Origin: Palsa-870 sp035937155 | GTDB lineage: Bacteria > Chloroflexota > Dormibacteria > Dormibacterales > Dormibacteraceae | Reading direction: 5' to 3' | Assembly (NCBI GenBank): GCA_035937155.1 | Contig: DASYVJ010000057.1 | Coordinates: forward strand, 42,654-106,653 | Length of the DNA stretch: 64,000 bases | Part shown: one piece after another, positions 7,555-16,697 of the stretch | Position numbering within the stretch: the stretch's first letter is position 1 | Layout of the letters: each line of letters begins with the position of its first letter | Program-made: the position numbers and the translations under genes | Notes under the pieces: generated by a model | Databases searched by the model: none | Told to the model about the DNA's origin: nothing | What the model saw: the letters and a program-made list of their open reading frames with translations, nothing else

Positions 7555-9567
7555 TCAGCTCTTGGTACGGGTCTTGGGGACCACGGTCGCGATGGCGGAC
7601 CGGCGCAGGCGCTCCGACTTGCGGCAGAACTCGTCGACGGTGACGACGAACTCAGCATGAGACCACGTGAGCGGCGATACCGACAGCGGCGCGCCGGTGT
7701 TGGGATCGAGCTGCTCGGACAGCAAGCCCCCCGATATCTGGTGCGCCACGACCCAGTTGATGATGTCGCGCGCCGGCTTGAGGTCCTGGACGTTGGTCGC
7801 AACGGCGATGTACCACTGCGCAAGCCACAGCGTGCACATGAACCATGGGTTGCCAGGCACTTTCTTCGTGTCGGGTTCGACTTTGAAGTAGTAGTCGTCC
7901 TGGTACCTGGCGACGCCCCCCGTAGGACCTTTGTTCGCAAGCTGGTCGCGAATGGCGTTCATGGTGTCGGTGATCCGCTGGTCGGTGGGCGGATACATGC
8001 CGAAGCGCCAGAGTCCATAGAGTGCGCTGTCCAGGACCATGTCCACGGTTTGCGTGCCGTCATCCTCCACGGCGACGCGGCGGGCAAATCGACCCAGCTG
8101 GGTGCTGTAGAGGTGCTGGTCAGTCGCTTCCCGCAGCCGGTCCGCCGCATCGCGATACCGAACGTATGCCGCGACGTCCCCGAAGAGGTCGGCGAAGTTG
8201 CGCGCAGCGTCCAGTCCGCCCCACACCGCACCGACGGTGAAGGCATGAATGCCCCAGCGTTCTTCCCAAAGGTCCCACGACGGCATCAGGAGACCAGTGT
8301 CGTCCACGTAAGTGATCATCCATTCAGCGGCCGGCACAACCAACGTCGTGTACAGGCCGACCACGAAGTCGAGATTGCCGTGGATCCGGTAGTGCTGCCA
8401 TAGAGCCCACAGAACGAGGCCGGTCTCGTCTTCCTGGATGGGCAGCGTGCGCTCTCCGTGCGAGTTGATCCAGGGAAGCCATGAGCTCCCCGGCAACCCG
8501 TAAGGCGTGTATTTGTGAAGGAAGAATCCCTCCTCCACGAGCGCTTGCTGGCAGAACTGGAAGAACTGTCGCGTGATGTCCTCGTGGCCCGCGCGGTCGA
8601 GCGCATTCGCGACCAATGCGCCGTCGCGCGGCCACGCGTACGCGTACGTGTCACGCGCGAATTTGGTGATGTCGAAGTCGGTGGCCGCGATGATCGCGCC
8701 GCGGTTGTCAGCGTGTGTGCGCGCGGTAAGGATGCTGCGGCGGTACAGCGTGGTGACATCGGAGCCGAGCTCCTCATCGATGTGGCGGTGATCCTTCTCC
8801 GACCACACCTGCCAGTAGGTGATCGTCCGGTCGTGATAAGTGTCCGGTCCGCGACTCAGGATCAGCTCCTGGCCGTACACGGTCACCTCGCTGAGCCGGG
8901 TGCCCATGCAGACCCAGTGGATCAATGAGCGGGGCTCGCCAGGCTTGGCTGCACCGAGGTCGAACCCGACTGTGCAGTCGACCGATCCTTGCTCGATCGG
9001 ATTCCTGCCCAGCGTTCCATCTTGCGCGTCGACCCAGGTGCCCGCGGCGCCGTTGCCCTTCTTGCCGTTGGCCCAAGTGCTGATGCCAAACTCCGGCCCG
9101 ACCTGACCACCGATCAGGAAGTAGCGGTTGCCCTTGTACGCGATGATCCCGCGATGCCGAGGATCGAACGCAACTGTGTTGCCGATGTCGGTGCCTTCGA
9201 TGAACCAGTCGTAGTGGAAGAAGACCCGGCCAGTGGTGAAACCCGCTGCCGACTGGACCTGCACGTTGCGCATGAACCAGTTGCGCGCAAGGTCCACGTA
9301 GTCCTCGAACTTGACCGTGATGCCGAGGCCCGGGTGTTTAATCGTGACATTGCTGACCAGCGAGTCCTCGGCATAACCAAGGTGGCGTTCCCACGACGGG
9401 TCCTCGAGCCACGCGAACTTGCCATCGACAAAGAAGCCGGTTCGGCACACGTTGCCCATCGTCTGGTTGGCGTCGCCGACGCGCGGGAAGTAGATGTCGC
9501 GGACCGAATAATTGGCATCGAAGCCCACGAGCACGTTGCCATTTCCGATGACGAGGCTTCTTGGCAC
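7555..9567 (-). CDS. Glycoside hydrolase family 15 (glucoamylase/trehalase-like)
   Basis: This is a 670-residue two-domain GH15 enzyme: an N-terminal beta-sandwich to about residue 270, then an (alpha/alpha)6 barrel beginning around RSILTARTHADNRG. The barrel has YAWPRDGALVANALDRAG, the acid region SWDLWEERWGIHAFT and the base region GGLLSEQLDP, as in family members acting on alpha-glucans or trehalose. No signal peptide is seen, so it is probably cytoplasmic and acts on storage glucan or trehalose. The start is a GTG without a good SD. It is followed by a small membrane protein. Exact substrate cannot be told from sequence. Confidence 0.9.
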   Translation of the reverse strand: MPRSLVIGNGNVLVGFDANYSVRDIYFPRVGDANQTMGNVCRTGFFVDGKFAWLEDPSWERHLGYAEDSLVSNVTIKHPGLGITVKFEDYVDLARNWFMRNVQVQSAAGFTTGRVFFHYDWFIEGTDIGNTVAFDPRHRGIIAYKGNRYFLIGGQVGPEFGISTWANGKKGNGAAGTWVDAQDGTLGRNPIEQGSVDCTVGFDLGAAKPGEPRSLIHWVCMGTRLSEVTVYGQELILSRGPDTYHDRTITYWQVWSEKDHRHIDEELGSDVTTLYRRSILTARTHADNRGAIIAATDFDITKFARDTYAYAWPRDGALVANALDRAGHEDITRQFFQFCQQALVEEGFFLHKYTPYGLPGSSWLPWINSHGERTLPIQEDETGLVLWALWQHYRIHGNLDFVVGLYTTLVVPAAEWMITYVDDTGLLMPSWDLWEERWGIHAFTVGAVWGGLDAARNFADLFGDVAAYVRYRDAADRLREATDQHLYSTQLGRFARRVAVEDDGTQTVDMVLDSALYGLWRFGMYPPTDQRITDTMNAIRDQLANKGPTGGVARYQDDYYFKVEPDTKKVPGNPWFMCTLWLAQWYIAVATNVQDLKPARDIINWVVAHQISGGLLSEQLDPNTGAPLSVSPLTWSHAEFVVTVDEFCRKSERLRRSAIATVVPKTRTKS

Positions 9568-9649
9568 GGCTATGCGCGGCCAATGCTAGTCGACGGCGCC
9601 GACGGTGGCGTTCTTAACAACCTGGGTTCCCCGCCGCCTCGGGCCTGCC

Positions 9650-9684
9650 TACAATCGCCGCAACCGATCCAGCAACAACGGAGC
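9650..9684 (+). promoter_or_regulatory. Putative promoter and ribosome site of ygjP-like gene
   Basis: TACAAT at 9650-9655 fits a -10 box, and GGAG near 9680 lies nine bases before the TTG at 9693. No convincing -35 is visible. This supports the choice of TTG as start. Confidence 0.4.
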
Positions 9685-9692
9685 ACCACGTC

Positions 9693-10214
9693 TTGGAACA
9701 GGATTCGAATCAGTTCAGCCCACCGATACGCATAGTCGCCTCGCGACGGCGGCGGCGAACGGTCTCTGCCCGCTTGCGGTCCGGCGTCCTCGAGCTCCTC
9801 GTTCCCTCGTGGATGCCCAACGCCGAGCGGCAGCAGTGGGCCGAGAGGATGCGCGAGCGCCTGGAGCGGCGCATCGCGCGGTCGCGCCCTTCCGATCAGC
9901 GGTTGGTGGAGCGCGCGCAGACACTCAACGACCGGCACTTCGGCGGTCGCCTGAAGTGGACTTCGATCGGTTACGCGGACATGGCTCGCATATGGGGGAG
10001 CTGCACATTCACGACCGGAGCCATCCGCATCGCCCGGCGCGCCGCGACGCTGCCCGACTGGGTGCTCGACTACCTGCTCGTCCACGAGCTCGCCCACCTC
10101 GAGCACAGCGATCATGGGCCCGCGTTTCACGAGCTGGAGAATCGATATCCGCTGGCCGAGCGGGCCAAGGGCTACTTGATGGCGCTCGACGCGGCCGCCC
10201 TTGAATCCTCTTAG
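9693..10214 (+). CDS. YgjP-like metallopeptidase domain protein (DUF45)
   Basis: This 173-residue protein is of the YgjP/DUF45 group, related to M48 peptidases. The zinc motif HELAHLEHSDHGPAFH is near residues 131-146, preceded by the conserved WGSCTFTTG segment near 101. The N-terminus is very arginine-rich. The start is TTG with a GGAG nine bases upstream. The function of this widespread family is unproven; a metal-dependent hydrolase role is likely. Its stop overlaps the convergent ADH stop by four bases. Confidence 0.85.
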   Translation: MEQDSNQFSPPIRIVASRRRRRTVSARLRSGVLELLVPSWMPNAERQQWAERMRERLERRIARSRPSDQRLVERAQTLNDRHFGGRLKWTSIGYADMARIWGSCTFTTGAIRIARRAATLPDWVLDYLLVHELAHLEHSDHGPAFHELENRYPLAERAKGYLMALDAAALESS

Positions 10215-11248
10215 GGCGTTAGGACGATCTTGGTGGCCTGGCGCGCGTCGAACAGGCGGTACGCCTCCTCGGCCTGATCGAGCTTCATGCGGTGGCTGAT
10301 GATCTTCTCGGGCTTCAGGCGCCCAGCCGCGATCAGGTCGAGCAGCGGCCGCATGTATTTCTGCACGTTGCAGCGGCCGCTACGAAAGGTCAATGACTTC
10401 TCCCACATGTAGTAGTAGGGAAAGTCGCCGGTGAACTCGCTCGGCACACCAACCATCGAAATCGTGCCGCCTCCCCGAACGCACTGGATTGCAGTGTCAA
10501 CCGATGCGGCGGCGCCAACGGCTTCGATGCTGGAGTCGGCCCCGATACCGTCGGTCATTCGTTTGATCGATTCGACAGGGTGCACCTGAGAGCCGTTGAT
10601 GGGAATCCCGCCGAGCTCGAGCGCAGTCTCGAGGCGCGAGTCGACCATGTCGACCACCAACACATGAGCCGGCCCAAAAAGCTGGGCGCACATCGTGGCC
10701 ATCAAACCCACGGGTCCGGCACCGATGACCGCGACCACGTCGCCAGGCTTGATCTCCGCGCGCTCGGCCGCGAAAAAGCCCGTGGACAGGATGTCGCCGA
10801 CGAAAATTGCCTGTTCGTCGGACATGCCATTAGGGATGAGCTCCATCGAGTGGTCGGCCAGAGGCACCACGATGTACTCGGCCTGTCCCCCGCCGAGGCC
10901 GCCGAGAACTTCGCCGAATCCAAAGGTGGCCAGGTTCAAACACTGGTTGAACCAGCCTTTGCGGCACAGGGCGCAGTGGCCGCACGACGTGAAGAAGCTG
11001 ACGACCACTCGATCGCCTGGCTTGAACCGTTTGACCGTAGACCCGACCTCCTCGACGACGCCGACGAACTCGTGGCCGAGCAGCTCGCCCGCAACCATCG
11101 GAATGCGCCCGTGGTAGGCGTGCAGGTCGGATCCGCAGATGGCGCCGAGTGTCACCTTCAGCAGGGCTTCGTCAGGACCGTTGATCGACGGTTTCGGTAC
11201 CTCGATGACCTTCACGTCCCCGACGCCTTGATACGTCGCCGCCTTCAT
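10211..11248 (-). CDS. Zinc-dependent alcohol dehydrogenase (MDR superfamily)
   Basis: This 345-residue medium-chain dehydrogenase would oxidise an alcohol with NAD(P). Catalytic zinc ligands lie in CGSDLHAYHG (Cys38) and GHEFVGVVEEVG. The structural zinc cysteines are in CGHCALCRKGWFNQC near 92-106, and the Rossmann motif GAGPVGLM is near 176. The pattern resembles threonine dehydrogenase-like or glutathione-independent formaldehyde dehydrogenase-like members; the substrate is not resolved. TAGAAT six bases before the ATG suggests a leaderless transcript. Confidence 0.9.
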   Translation of the reverse strand: MKAATYQGVGDVKVIEVPKPSINGPDEALLKVTLGAICGSDLHAYHGRIPMVAGELLGHEFVGVVEEVGSTVKRFKPGDRVVVSFFTSCGHCALCRKGWFNQCLNLATFGFGEVLGGLGGGQAEYIVVPLADHSMELIPNGMSDEQAIFVGDILSTGFFAAERAEIKPGDVVAVIGAGPVGLMATMCAQLFGPAHVLVVDMVDSRLETALELGGIPINGSQVHPVESIKRMTDGIGADSSIEAVGAAASVDTAIQCVRGGGTISMVGVPSEFTGDFPYYYMWEKSLTFRSGRCNVQKYMRPLLDLIAAGRLKPEKIISHRMKLDQAEEAYRLFDARQATKIVLTP

Positions 11249-11254
11249 GCCCGG

Positions 11255-11260
11255 ATTCTA
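11255..11260 (-). promoter_or_regulatory. Putative -10 of the ADH gene (leaderless)
   Basis: On the minus strand TAGAAT lies exactly six bases upstream of the ADH ATG (11248). This spacing leaves no room for a leader with an SD. Inference from position only. Confidence 0.4.
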
Positions 11261-11276
11261 GGCCGACCCGAGAAGC

Positions 11277-12179
11277 CTATTTTTGCCAAGCGGCCAGCAG
11301 CTTCTCCAGCTGCTGAGCGTTCTTGACGGAGTAGTTCGAGTAGTTGTTGTTCATGAGCGCGTGCACCTGCTTGGCCGAGCGCTCCATCTCCTTGATGCGC
11401 GGCACCCATTCCGCCAGCTCCTCGTCCTTGTAGTCGTGACGAAAGCGCAGGTTTGGCGGCGCGCCTTTGATGTCCCACGTCTCGTGGTTGCGGCCGTGAA
11501 AGCGCACGACGGCAAGCTTGCTCGAGGTCACCTCGAACACCGGGGGCATGCTCGTCTTGTGACCCTGCGGCATGTCGACGGCGATGTAAGGGATGTCGCG
11601 GGAGCGCAGGAAGGCCAGCGTCCCATCGCGATGGCGGGCGTCCAGCCACTCTGGCTTGCGGAACTCGACCGCGACCTGGAATCCAAACATGCGCTCCTGG
11701 CACTGCTCGATGTAGGCAAGTGCGCGTGATGACGGCAGGAACCAGGGCGGGAACTGAAAGAAGACGGCGCCGAGTTTGCGCGCGGCACGCAGCGGGTCGA
11801 GCGCCGCCCTGAACCGTTCCCACGATTCGTCCAGCAGCTCGTCCGGCATCTGCTCGAGGTAGATGTTCTTCTCGCGCAGCTTCTCAGGCAGCTGATCGCG
11901 AATGTCCTTGGGCAGCGCCATCGGCTTTGTGGGGTGGTTGGTGAACAGGGAGAACGACTTGACGTCGAACGTGGAGTCCTTCGGCGTGCGCGCGACCCAC
12001 AGGTCCGAGTTCTCCGGCTTCGGCATGCCGTAGTAAGTGGAGTCGACCTCGACGAGTGAGAACTGGCTGGCATAGAAGTGCAGGCGCTCCTCGGAGGTCT
12101 TGACGTTCAGAGGGTAGAAGAGCTTGGAGTCGATCAGCGACTTGTCGATCCAACCGGCAATCCCGACGCGCACGGTCAT
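11277..12179 (-). CDS. DUF72 (YecE-like) protein
   Basis: This 300-residue protein belongs to DUF72/YecE, a TIM-barrel family of unknown activity. The start VGIAGWIDKSLI, the EVDSTYYGMP strand and turn, the FQFPPWF segment and the final MNNNYSNYSVKNA stretch are characteristic. It is divergent from the CHASE2 cyclase gene, with 26 bp between start codons, so the promoters must overlap. No metal or cofactor motif can be assigned. Confidence 0.85.
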   Translation of the reverse strand: MTVRVGIAGWIDKSLIDSKLFYPLNVKTSEERLHFYASQFSLVEVDSTYYGMPKPENSDLWVARTPKDSTFDVKSFSLFTNHPTKPMALPKDIRDQLPEKLREKNIYLEQMPDELLDESWERFRAALDPLRAARKLGAVFFQFPPWFLPSSRALAYIEQCQERMFGFQVAVEFRKPEWLDARHRDGTLAFLRSRDIPYIAVDMPQGHKTSMPPVFEVTSSKLAVVRFHGRNHETWDIKGAPPNLRFRHDYKDEELAEWVPRIKEMERSAKQVHALMNNNYSNYSVKNAQQLEKLLAAWQK

Positions 12180-12205
12180 GGGGTCGATGGTGTCACAAGG
12201 GAGAT

Positions 12206-14425
12206 ATGATCCGGGCGCCCGTGGGCCGCTACCTCCGCTACTGGTATACGTACCGCACCGTGGTGGCGGTGGTCATCGCCGTGGTGCTGAGCGGCGCCAT
12301 CTATTGGCTCTACACGCAACACATAGCGTGCGACCGCCGCGTCGGTCTCTGCATCGCCAACATCTCGGTCCACCCCGAGGACCGCTTTGTCCCCGGAACA
12401 AGTCCGGACCCCAACATAGTCATCGTCGGCATCGACGACCAGAGCCTTAAGACCATCGGCCGATACCCAGTTCCCCGCGACGTATACGCGAAAGTACTGC
12501 AGATCCTGGAAAAGGATGGCGCCTCGGTCGCGGCATTTGACATCGGTTTTCCGGACCCGCGCGACCCGGTGACGGACACCGTCTTCGCCAAAGCTCTCGC
12601 CACCAGCAAGGTGCCGGTCGTCCTCGGTTACGCGGGCGACAACGTTGTCCCGGGTGATGGAAAGGTGATTCAGTGCTTCGGCGACCGACCTTCACCCTGC
12701 CAGGGAGGCGTGGATGAGATCCCGCTCCGAATGTTTCGGTGCGCGGACCCCGCCGACCCATCCGATCCCTCAGCCCCGTGCCTGCAGCCCTACCCCAACG
12801 TCATCCTCGCCTCGACCGACGTCAAGCCCGACGCCGACGGGGTGGTGCGAAGGATTCCAATGTTCGTCCAGCCAGCCTGCTTCGGCAGTGGCGGCTGCTC
12901 CACGTCGATCATCAACAGTCTTGGCTTCGCCGCCTATCGCGCGTGGGTGATTCAGGGCCTCACAGGCCCGGAACTGCAGCTGTCCAACGGCGATGCCACG
13001 TTCGGAAGCACATGGAAGCAGCCCCTCCACGTCGACAGCACTGGCTCGGCCCTCATCAACTACTTCGGCCCGCCGCGCAACTACCAGGCTGGGGGGCGGT
13101 ACGTCTCCATTGGTGATCTCATCAACGGCACGGTGTCGCCGGACAAAATCAAAGGCAACATCGTGCTGATCGGCGCCTACTACCTGACCAGCTACAACGA
13201 CAGCGTGCTAGCGACAACCAGCGCCGGCGCGGGAGCGGGCACCGGCGCACCGATGGCGGGGGTGGAAATGCACGCCAACGTCGCGCAGATGTTCACTCCA
13301 AATCTCGGCTCGTACCCGAAGTTCCTCGCACCCGAGCCGCCTCTAGCCGTGTTCCTGGTCATCCTGGTGCTTGGCCTGGTGATGGCACTTGCGGTCGCCC
13401 GCCTCTCGGTCTTGTGGGGCCTGCTTGCCACAGTGGTCGCATTGGTCGCGTTCACGTTTGGGATGGCGATCCTCGCGGACAACGCGGGCATCGTGCCCGA
13501 CCTGTTCCATCCGTGGCTTGCCATCGCGCTGTCTTACTCGGGCGTTACGGCTTATCGGTTCCTGTACGAGGACCGCGAGAAGCGCAAGGTCACTCGCCTG
13601 TTCGGGACCTACCTCAAGCCTGAGATCGTCGACCAGCTGGCGAGGACTCGTGGCGGCGTCGAGGACATCATGCGAGGCGGCGAACGGCGCGATATGACAT
13701 TGCTGTTCGTCGACATCCGCGGGTTCACGTCGATGTCGGAGTCGATGGAGGCACACGACGTGACGGCGGTCGTTCAAATGTACCTCGATCACCTGAGCGG
13801 GATCATCTTCACCTGGGACGGGACGGTCGATAAATACGTTGGTGATGAGATCGTTGCGTTCTGGAACCACCCGCGCTATCAGGAAAACCACGCGCTGCTC
13901 GCCGTGCGCTGCGCGTACGACATGATCAATCGCGCACCTGAGCTGCAGCAGCACCTGCTCGCCAAAGGCCTGCCGCCGATCCGCTGGGGTATCGGCATCA
14001 ACACGGGGCCGGCCGTGGTCGGCATGATGGGGTCGCGCAGCCGGCTGCAGTACACCGCGCTAGGCGACACGGTCAACACGGCCGCCAGGTTCTGCGCACA
14101 TGCGCCGGCCTTCCACGTGTTGATCGGCCACCAGACCTATGAGATGTGCAAGGACTACATCGCGGTCGACATGGTGCCTGGCGTGCAGCTGAAGGGCAAA
14201 TCGGCCGAGACCTTTCGCATCTACCAGCTCGCCGCGATCCGGGAGACCCCGGCATCGCCCTGGGTCCAGTTTCCGACCAACATGGCCACCCAGGCCCACC
14301 AGGCTTTCACCTCGCAATACACGCAGCAAACTGTCATCGCCGCGGGCGAGGCAGGCTCGCGCGACATCCTGGTCGGCGAAGCGGCGGAGCAGGCCCTCGC
14401 TGGCCAGGGGCCCCCTCCTAGTTAG
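12206..14425 (+). CDS. CHASE2-domain class III adenylate/guanylate cyclase
   Basis: This is a 739-residue membrane sensor cyclase making cAMP or cGMP. One N-terminal helix (about 18-38) precedes an extracytoplasmic CHASE2 domain (about 50-350) that contains several cysteines. Membrane helices follow from about 370 to 455, then a cyclase domain (about 485-670). The metal-binding aspartates are in LLFVDIRGFTSMSE and in YVGDEIVAFWN, with DKYVGDE carrying the lysine of the purine pocket and GDTVNTAARF the later motif, so the domain looks active. It converges with a Ser/Thr kinase gene, overlapping four bases. The ligand sensed by CHASE2 is unknown. Confidence 0.9.
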   Translation: MIRAPVGRYLRYWYTYRTVVAVVIAVVLSGAIYWLYTQHIACDRRVGLCIANISVHPEDRFVPGTSPDPNIVIVGIDDQSLKTIGRYPVPRDVYAKVLQILEKDGASVAAFDIGFPDPRDPVTDTVFAKALATSKVPVVLGYAGDNVVPGDGKVIQCFGDRPSPCQGGVDEIPLRMFRCADPADPSDPSAPCLQPYPNVILASTDVKPDADGVVRRIPMFVQPACFGSGGCSTSIINSLGFAAYRAWVIQGLTGPELQLSNGDATFGSTWKQPLHVDSTGSALINYFGPPRNYQAGGRYVSIGDLINGTVSPDKIKGNIVLIGAYYLTSYNDSVLATTSAGAGAGTGAPMAGVEMHANVAQMFTPNLGSYPKFLAPEPPLAVFLVILVLGLVMALAVARLSVLWGLLATVVALVAFTFGMAILADNAGIVPDLFHPWLAIALSYSGVTAYRFLYEDREKRKVTRLFGTYLKPEIVDQLARTRGGVEDIMRGGERRDMTLLFVDIRGFTSMSESMEAHDVTAVVQMYLDHLSGIIFTWDGTVDKYVGDEIVAFWNHPRYQENHALLAVRCAYDMINRAPELQQHLLAKGLPPIRWGIGINTGPAVVGMMGSRSRLQYTALGDTVNTAARFCAHAPAFHVLIGHQTYEMCKDYIAVDMVPGVQLKGKSAETFRIYQLAAIRETPASPWVQFPTNMATQAHQAFTSQYTQQTVIAAGEAGSRDILVGEAAEQALAGQGPPPS

Positions 14426-15816
14426 TGCAGGTAGGCCGCTGCCAGGGCCAGCAGCCCTGCCAACGGCAACACGCCGGCCAGCACCCCCACGCATCCTGTC
14501 GCGGGCTTGACCACCGGCTTGACCGGCGAAGCCGGGTTGTAGACAGCCTGGGCGTTGTAGACAGACTGCGGAGGGACCGCCGCAGCCGGTTGCTGGATGG
14601 TGATGCCGATCGCTGTGGCGGGTATGACGGCGGTGTGGGCAGTGGCTCCTGGCACCATCCTCGAGAGTTCGGCGCCAGGTTCAAGGCTGCGCTGCCAGCC
14701 CGGAAAGAGGCGGTCGGCCACATTAGAGATCGCGTCGTCAAATTCTTGTCCTGTCTGAAAACGGTCCTCTGGCCGCTTGGAGATGGCCTTTAGGATCAGC
14801 TGCTCCAACTCGAGATCGAGCCCAGGCCGATGCACTGACGGGGGCTGCGGGGGCGCCTGGACGTGCTTAGCCATCAGCGTGAAAGGTCCGTCGGACGCGC
14901 CGGCGGTGAAAGGCGGCTGGCCGGCGACCAGCTCGTAGAACATGATCCCGCCCGAGTAGAGGTCGCTGCGCCCGTCGACCTTGCTCGAGCTGACCTGCTC
15001 CGGCGACATGTACTGCGGGGTGCCCACGGTAGTGCCGGTCTTCGTCGCGGTACCGCCGACGCCGGAGTCGTCGGTCAGCCGGGCGATGCCGAAGTCCGCC
15101 ACTTTGACCATGCCCTCATCCGAGAGCAGGACGTTTTCAGGCTTCATGTCGCGATGGACGATCGCGTGCTTGTGCGCGTAGTCAAGCGCCTGCAACACGC
15201 CGTGCATGATCGCGAATACCTGGGGCGGGGGAATCGGGCCCCACTCGATCCAGTCCCGCAGCGACTTGCCCCTAACGAACTCCAGAACGATGTAGTTCGC
15301 GTCACCCGTTAGCTCGAGGTCGTGGACCTGCACGAGGTTGGGATGGCTCGTCCGCGCCATGACCTGCGCCTCTTGCATGAAGCGCTGCAGGGCGCTCGGG
15401 TCGGTGGCCGCCGACTGGATCAGCTGTTTGATCGCCACCTCACGGCCGAGGCCAGGTTGCTCCGCGAGGTAGACGGCGCCCATCCCGCCGCGGCCCAGCT
15501 CGCTCTTCACGCGGTACTTGCCGATGTACCGGTCACCGGTCGGCGGAGGCGTCGACGCCATCACCGGGATCGGAGGTGGAGGAGTCGAGGGCGACGGAAC
15601 GGGGATCAGTCTCATCGTGGCCGCGACGTCCGAGACGTAAGGCAATGCCGACGAGGGTGGCGGCGGATGGCTTGCGGGTGTCTCGGAGGCGGGCGGATAT
15701 ACCGCCGGGCGAGGCGTCTCTTCCGAAGCGGATTCCTGGGAGGTCGGAGCCCATGGAGGCACGCCTGGTACTTGCGAGTTGGGCGGCGTCCCCGGCGGCT
15801 GACCGGAATCGGTCAT
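14422..15816 (-). CDS. PknB-type Ser/Thr protein kinase with Pro-rich N-terminus and C-terminal membrane anchor
   Basis: This is a 464-residue kinase. The first 95 residues are Pro/Ser-rich. The kinase domain (about 100-360) has GRGGMGAVYLAE, the catalytic lysine in EVAIKQLI, HRDMKPENVLL, the DFGIARL magnesium loop and GTPQYMSPEQ. A low-complexity linker leads to one C-terminal membrane helix (about 443-462), leaving essentially no extracellular sensor domain, unlike PASTA kinases. It converges with the cyclase gene; both may act in envelope signalling, but no direct link is shown. Confidence 0.92.
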   Translation of the reverse strand: MTDSGQPPGTPPNSQVPGVPPWAPTSQESASEETPRPAVYPPASETPASHPPPPSSALPYVSDVAATMRLIPVPSPSTPPPPIPVMASTPPPTGDRYIGKYRVKSELGRGGMGAVYLAEQPGLGREVAIKQLIQSAATDPSALQRFMQEAQVMARTSHPNLVQVHDLELTGDANYIVLEFVRGKSLRDWIEWGPIPPPQVFAIMHGVLQALDYAHKHAIVHRDMKPENVLLSDEGMVKVADFGIARLTDDSGVGGTATKTGTTVGTPQYMSPEQVSSSKVDGRSDLYSGGIMFYELVAGQPPFTAGASDGPFTLMAKHVQAPPQPPSVHRPGLDLELEQLILKAISKRPEDRFQTGQEFDDAISNVADRLFPGWQRSLEPGAELSRMVPGATAHTAVIPATAIGITIQQPAAAVPPQSVYNAQAVYNPASPVKPVVKPATGCVGVLAGVLPLAGLLALAAAYLH

Positions 15817-15949
15817 CTCGTCGGGAGCCTACCAGAGTGCATTGGACTCCCAGACGACGGTTGGCGAACCGGGGTCAAGCTCTAGCGTTTTCGCGTCATT
15901 CGACCCATAATCTTGCCCGCAGCAGCCAGTCAAAGGAAGGAGATAACCA

Positions 15950-16363
15950 ATGTCGCAGATCCCACCGCCGCCCCCCTCGCAGCCGTCCCCGATGGGAGGC
16001 ATGCCGAGTGCCGCGGGCAGCAACAAGAACCTCTACACCATTCTCGCCTGGGCGCTGTTTCCGCCCATCGGGAGCCTGATTTTCCTCTTCGTCGGAAAAG
16101 ATGATGCAGACGTCAAGTACAACGCGGCCAACGCCGTTCTCGTCCACGGCGCCATGCTCGCTGTCTACATCGTCCTCTGGATTCTGTCCATCATCATCTT
16201 TCCGCTCGCCATCCTCGCAGCGCTCTGGGGCTTCATCTGGTTTATCGTCTGGCTCGTCGGTTTGGTGCTGGCGCTTCAGGCCGGCGGCAAGCGGGTAACG
16301 TTCCCGCTCCTCGGACCCATGGTCGCCTCTTACGTACCGATGGTTGAGGGCTGGGCCAAGTAG
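15950..16363 (+). CDS. DUF4870-like membrane protein
   Basis: This is a 137-residue protein with a Pro-rich N-terminus (about 25 residues) followed by the DUF4870 pattern: one helix, the conserved polar segment GKDDADVKYNAANAVL, then two further helices. An excellent SD, AAGGAG, sits seven bases before the ATG, and a strong intrinsic terminator follows the stop. Such proteins are common in actinobacteria and relatives; function unknown. The promoter may include CATAAT at 15906-15911. Confidence 0.85.
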   Translation: MSQIPPPPPSQPSPMGGMPSAAGSNKNLYTILAWALFPPIGSLIFLFVGKDDADVKYNAANAVLVHGAMLAVYIVLWILSIIIFPLAILAALWGFIWFIVWLVGLVLALQAGGKRVTFPLLGPMVASYVPMVEGWAK

Positions 16364-16380
16364 CCTGGATTCGCATTCCA

Positions 16381-16415
16381 ATAAGGCCCCGCTTCGGCGG
16401 GGCCTTATCTTTTTC
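16381..16415 (+). terminator. Intrinsic terminator after DUF4870 gene
   Basis: A perfect 12 bp stem with TTCG tetraloop (ATAAGGCCCCGC paired with GCGGGGCCTTAT, 16381-16408) is followed by a T-rich tail. It begins 17 bp after the DUF4870 stop and abuts the convergent coiled-coil gene stop (16416). It may also work from the minus strand, since A-rich sequence precedes it less clearly there. Confidence 0.9.
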
Positions 16416-16697
16416 CTAAGTCTCGGCCAGCTGCTGGAGCGCTTTCTCAACGCCCAGCCGCAGCTCGTCGCGTTCCTCGCGCATCAGACCAGCTGCAGCT
16501 CGCGCCGATGCGAGCTGAAAGCGGAGACGTTCGATCTCGCGTTGAAGCTCGCCCAGCCGCGGGTCCGGCCCGCCGGTGGTCGTCTGGACCTCAGCCAGCT
16601 CGAGCCGCAAGCGTTCGATGGTGACCTTCAGCGCACGCCGCTCCGCGAGCAGCTCCTGAACGAGCGACTCAGACGGCTTTGTCGGCTCTTTCGACAT
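16416..16697 (-). CDS. Small coiled-coil protein
   Basis: This is a 93-residue charged protein with heptad-like leucines from about residue 12 to 90 (LVQELLAERRALKVTIERL onward), broken by a GGPDP turn near 42-46, so it may form a helical hairpin or dimer. No known family. Its ATG lies inside the 3' end of the preceding gene with a 29 bp overlap in another frame, so it is tightly coupled to that gene and the radical SAM gene. Confidence 0.6.
   Translation of the reverse strand: MSKEPTKPSESLVQELLAERRALKVTIERLRLELAEVQTTTGGPDPRLGELQREIERLRFQLASARAAAGLMREERDELRLGVEKALQQLAET

Noticed and set aside
11813..11821. GAACCGTTC as a second LexA-like site
   Set aside because: The spacer is one base rather than four and it lies inside the DUF72 coding region.
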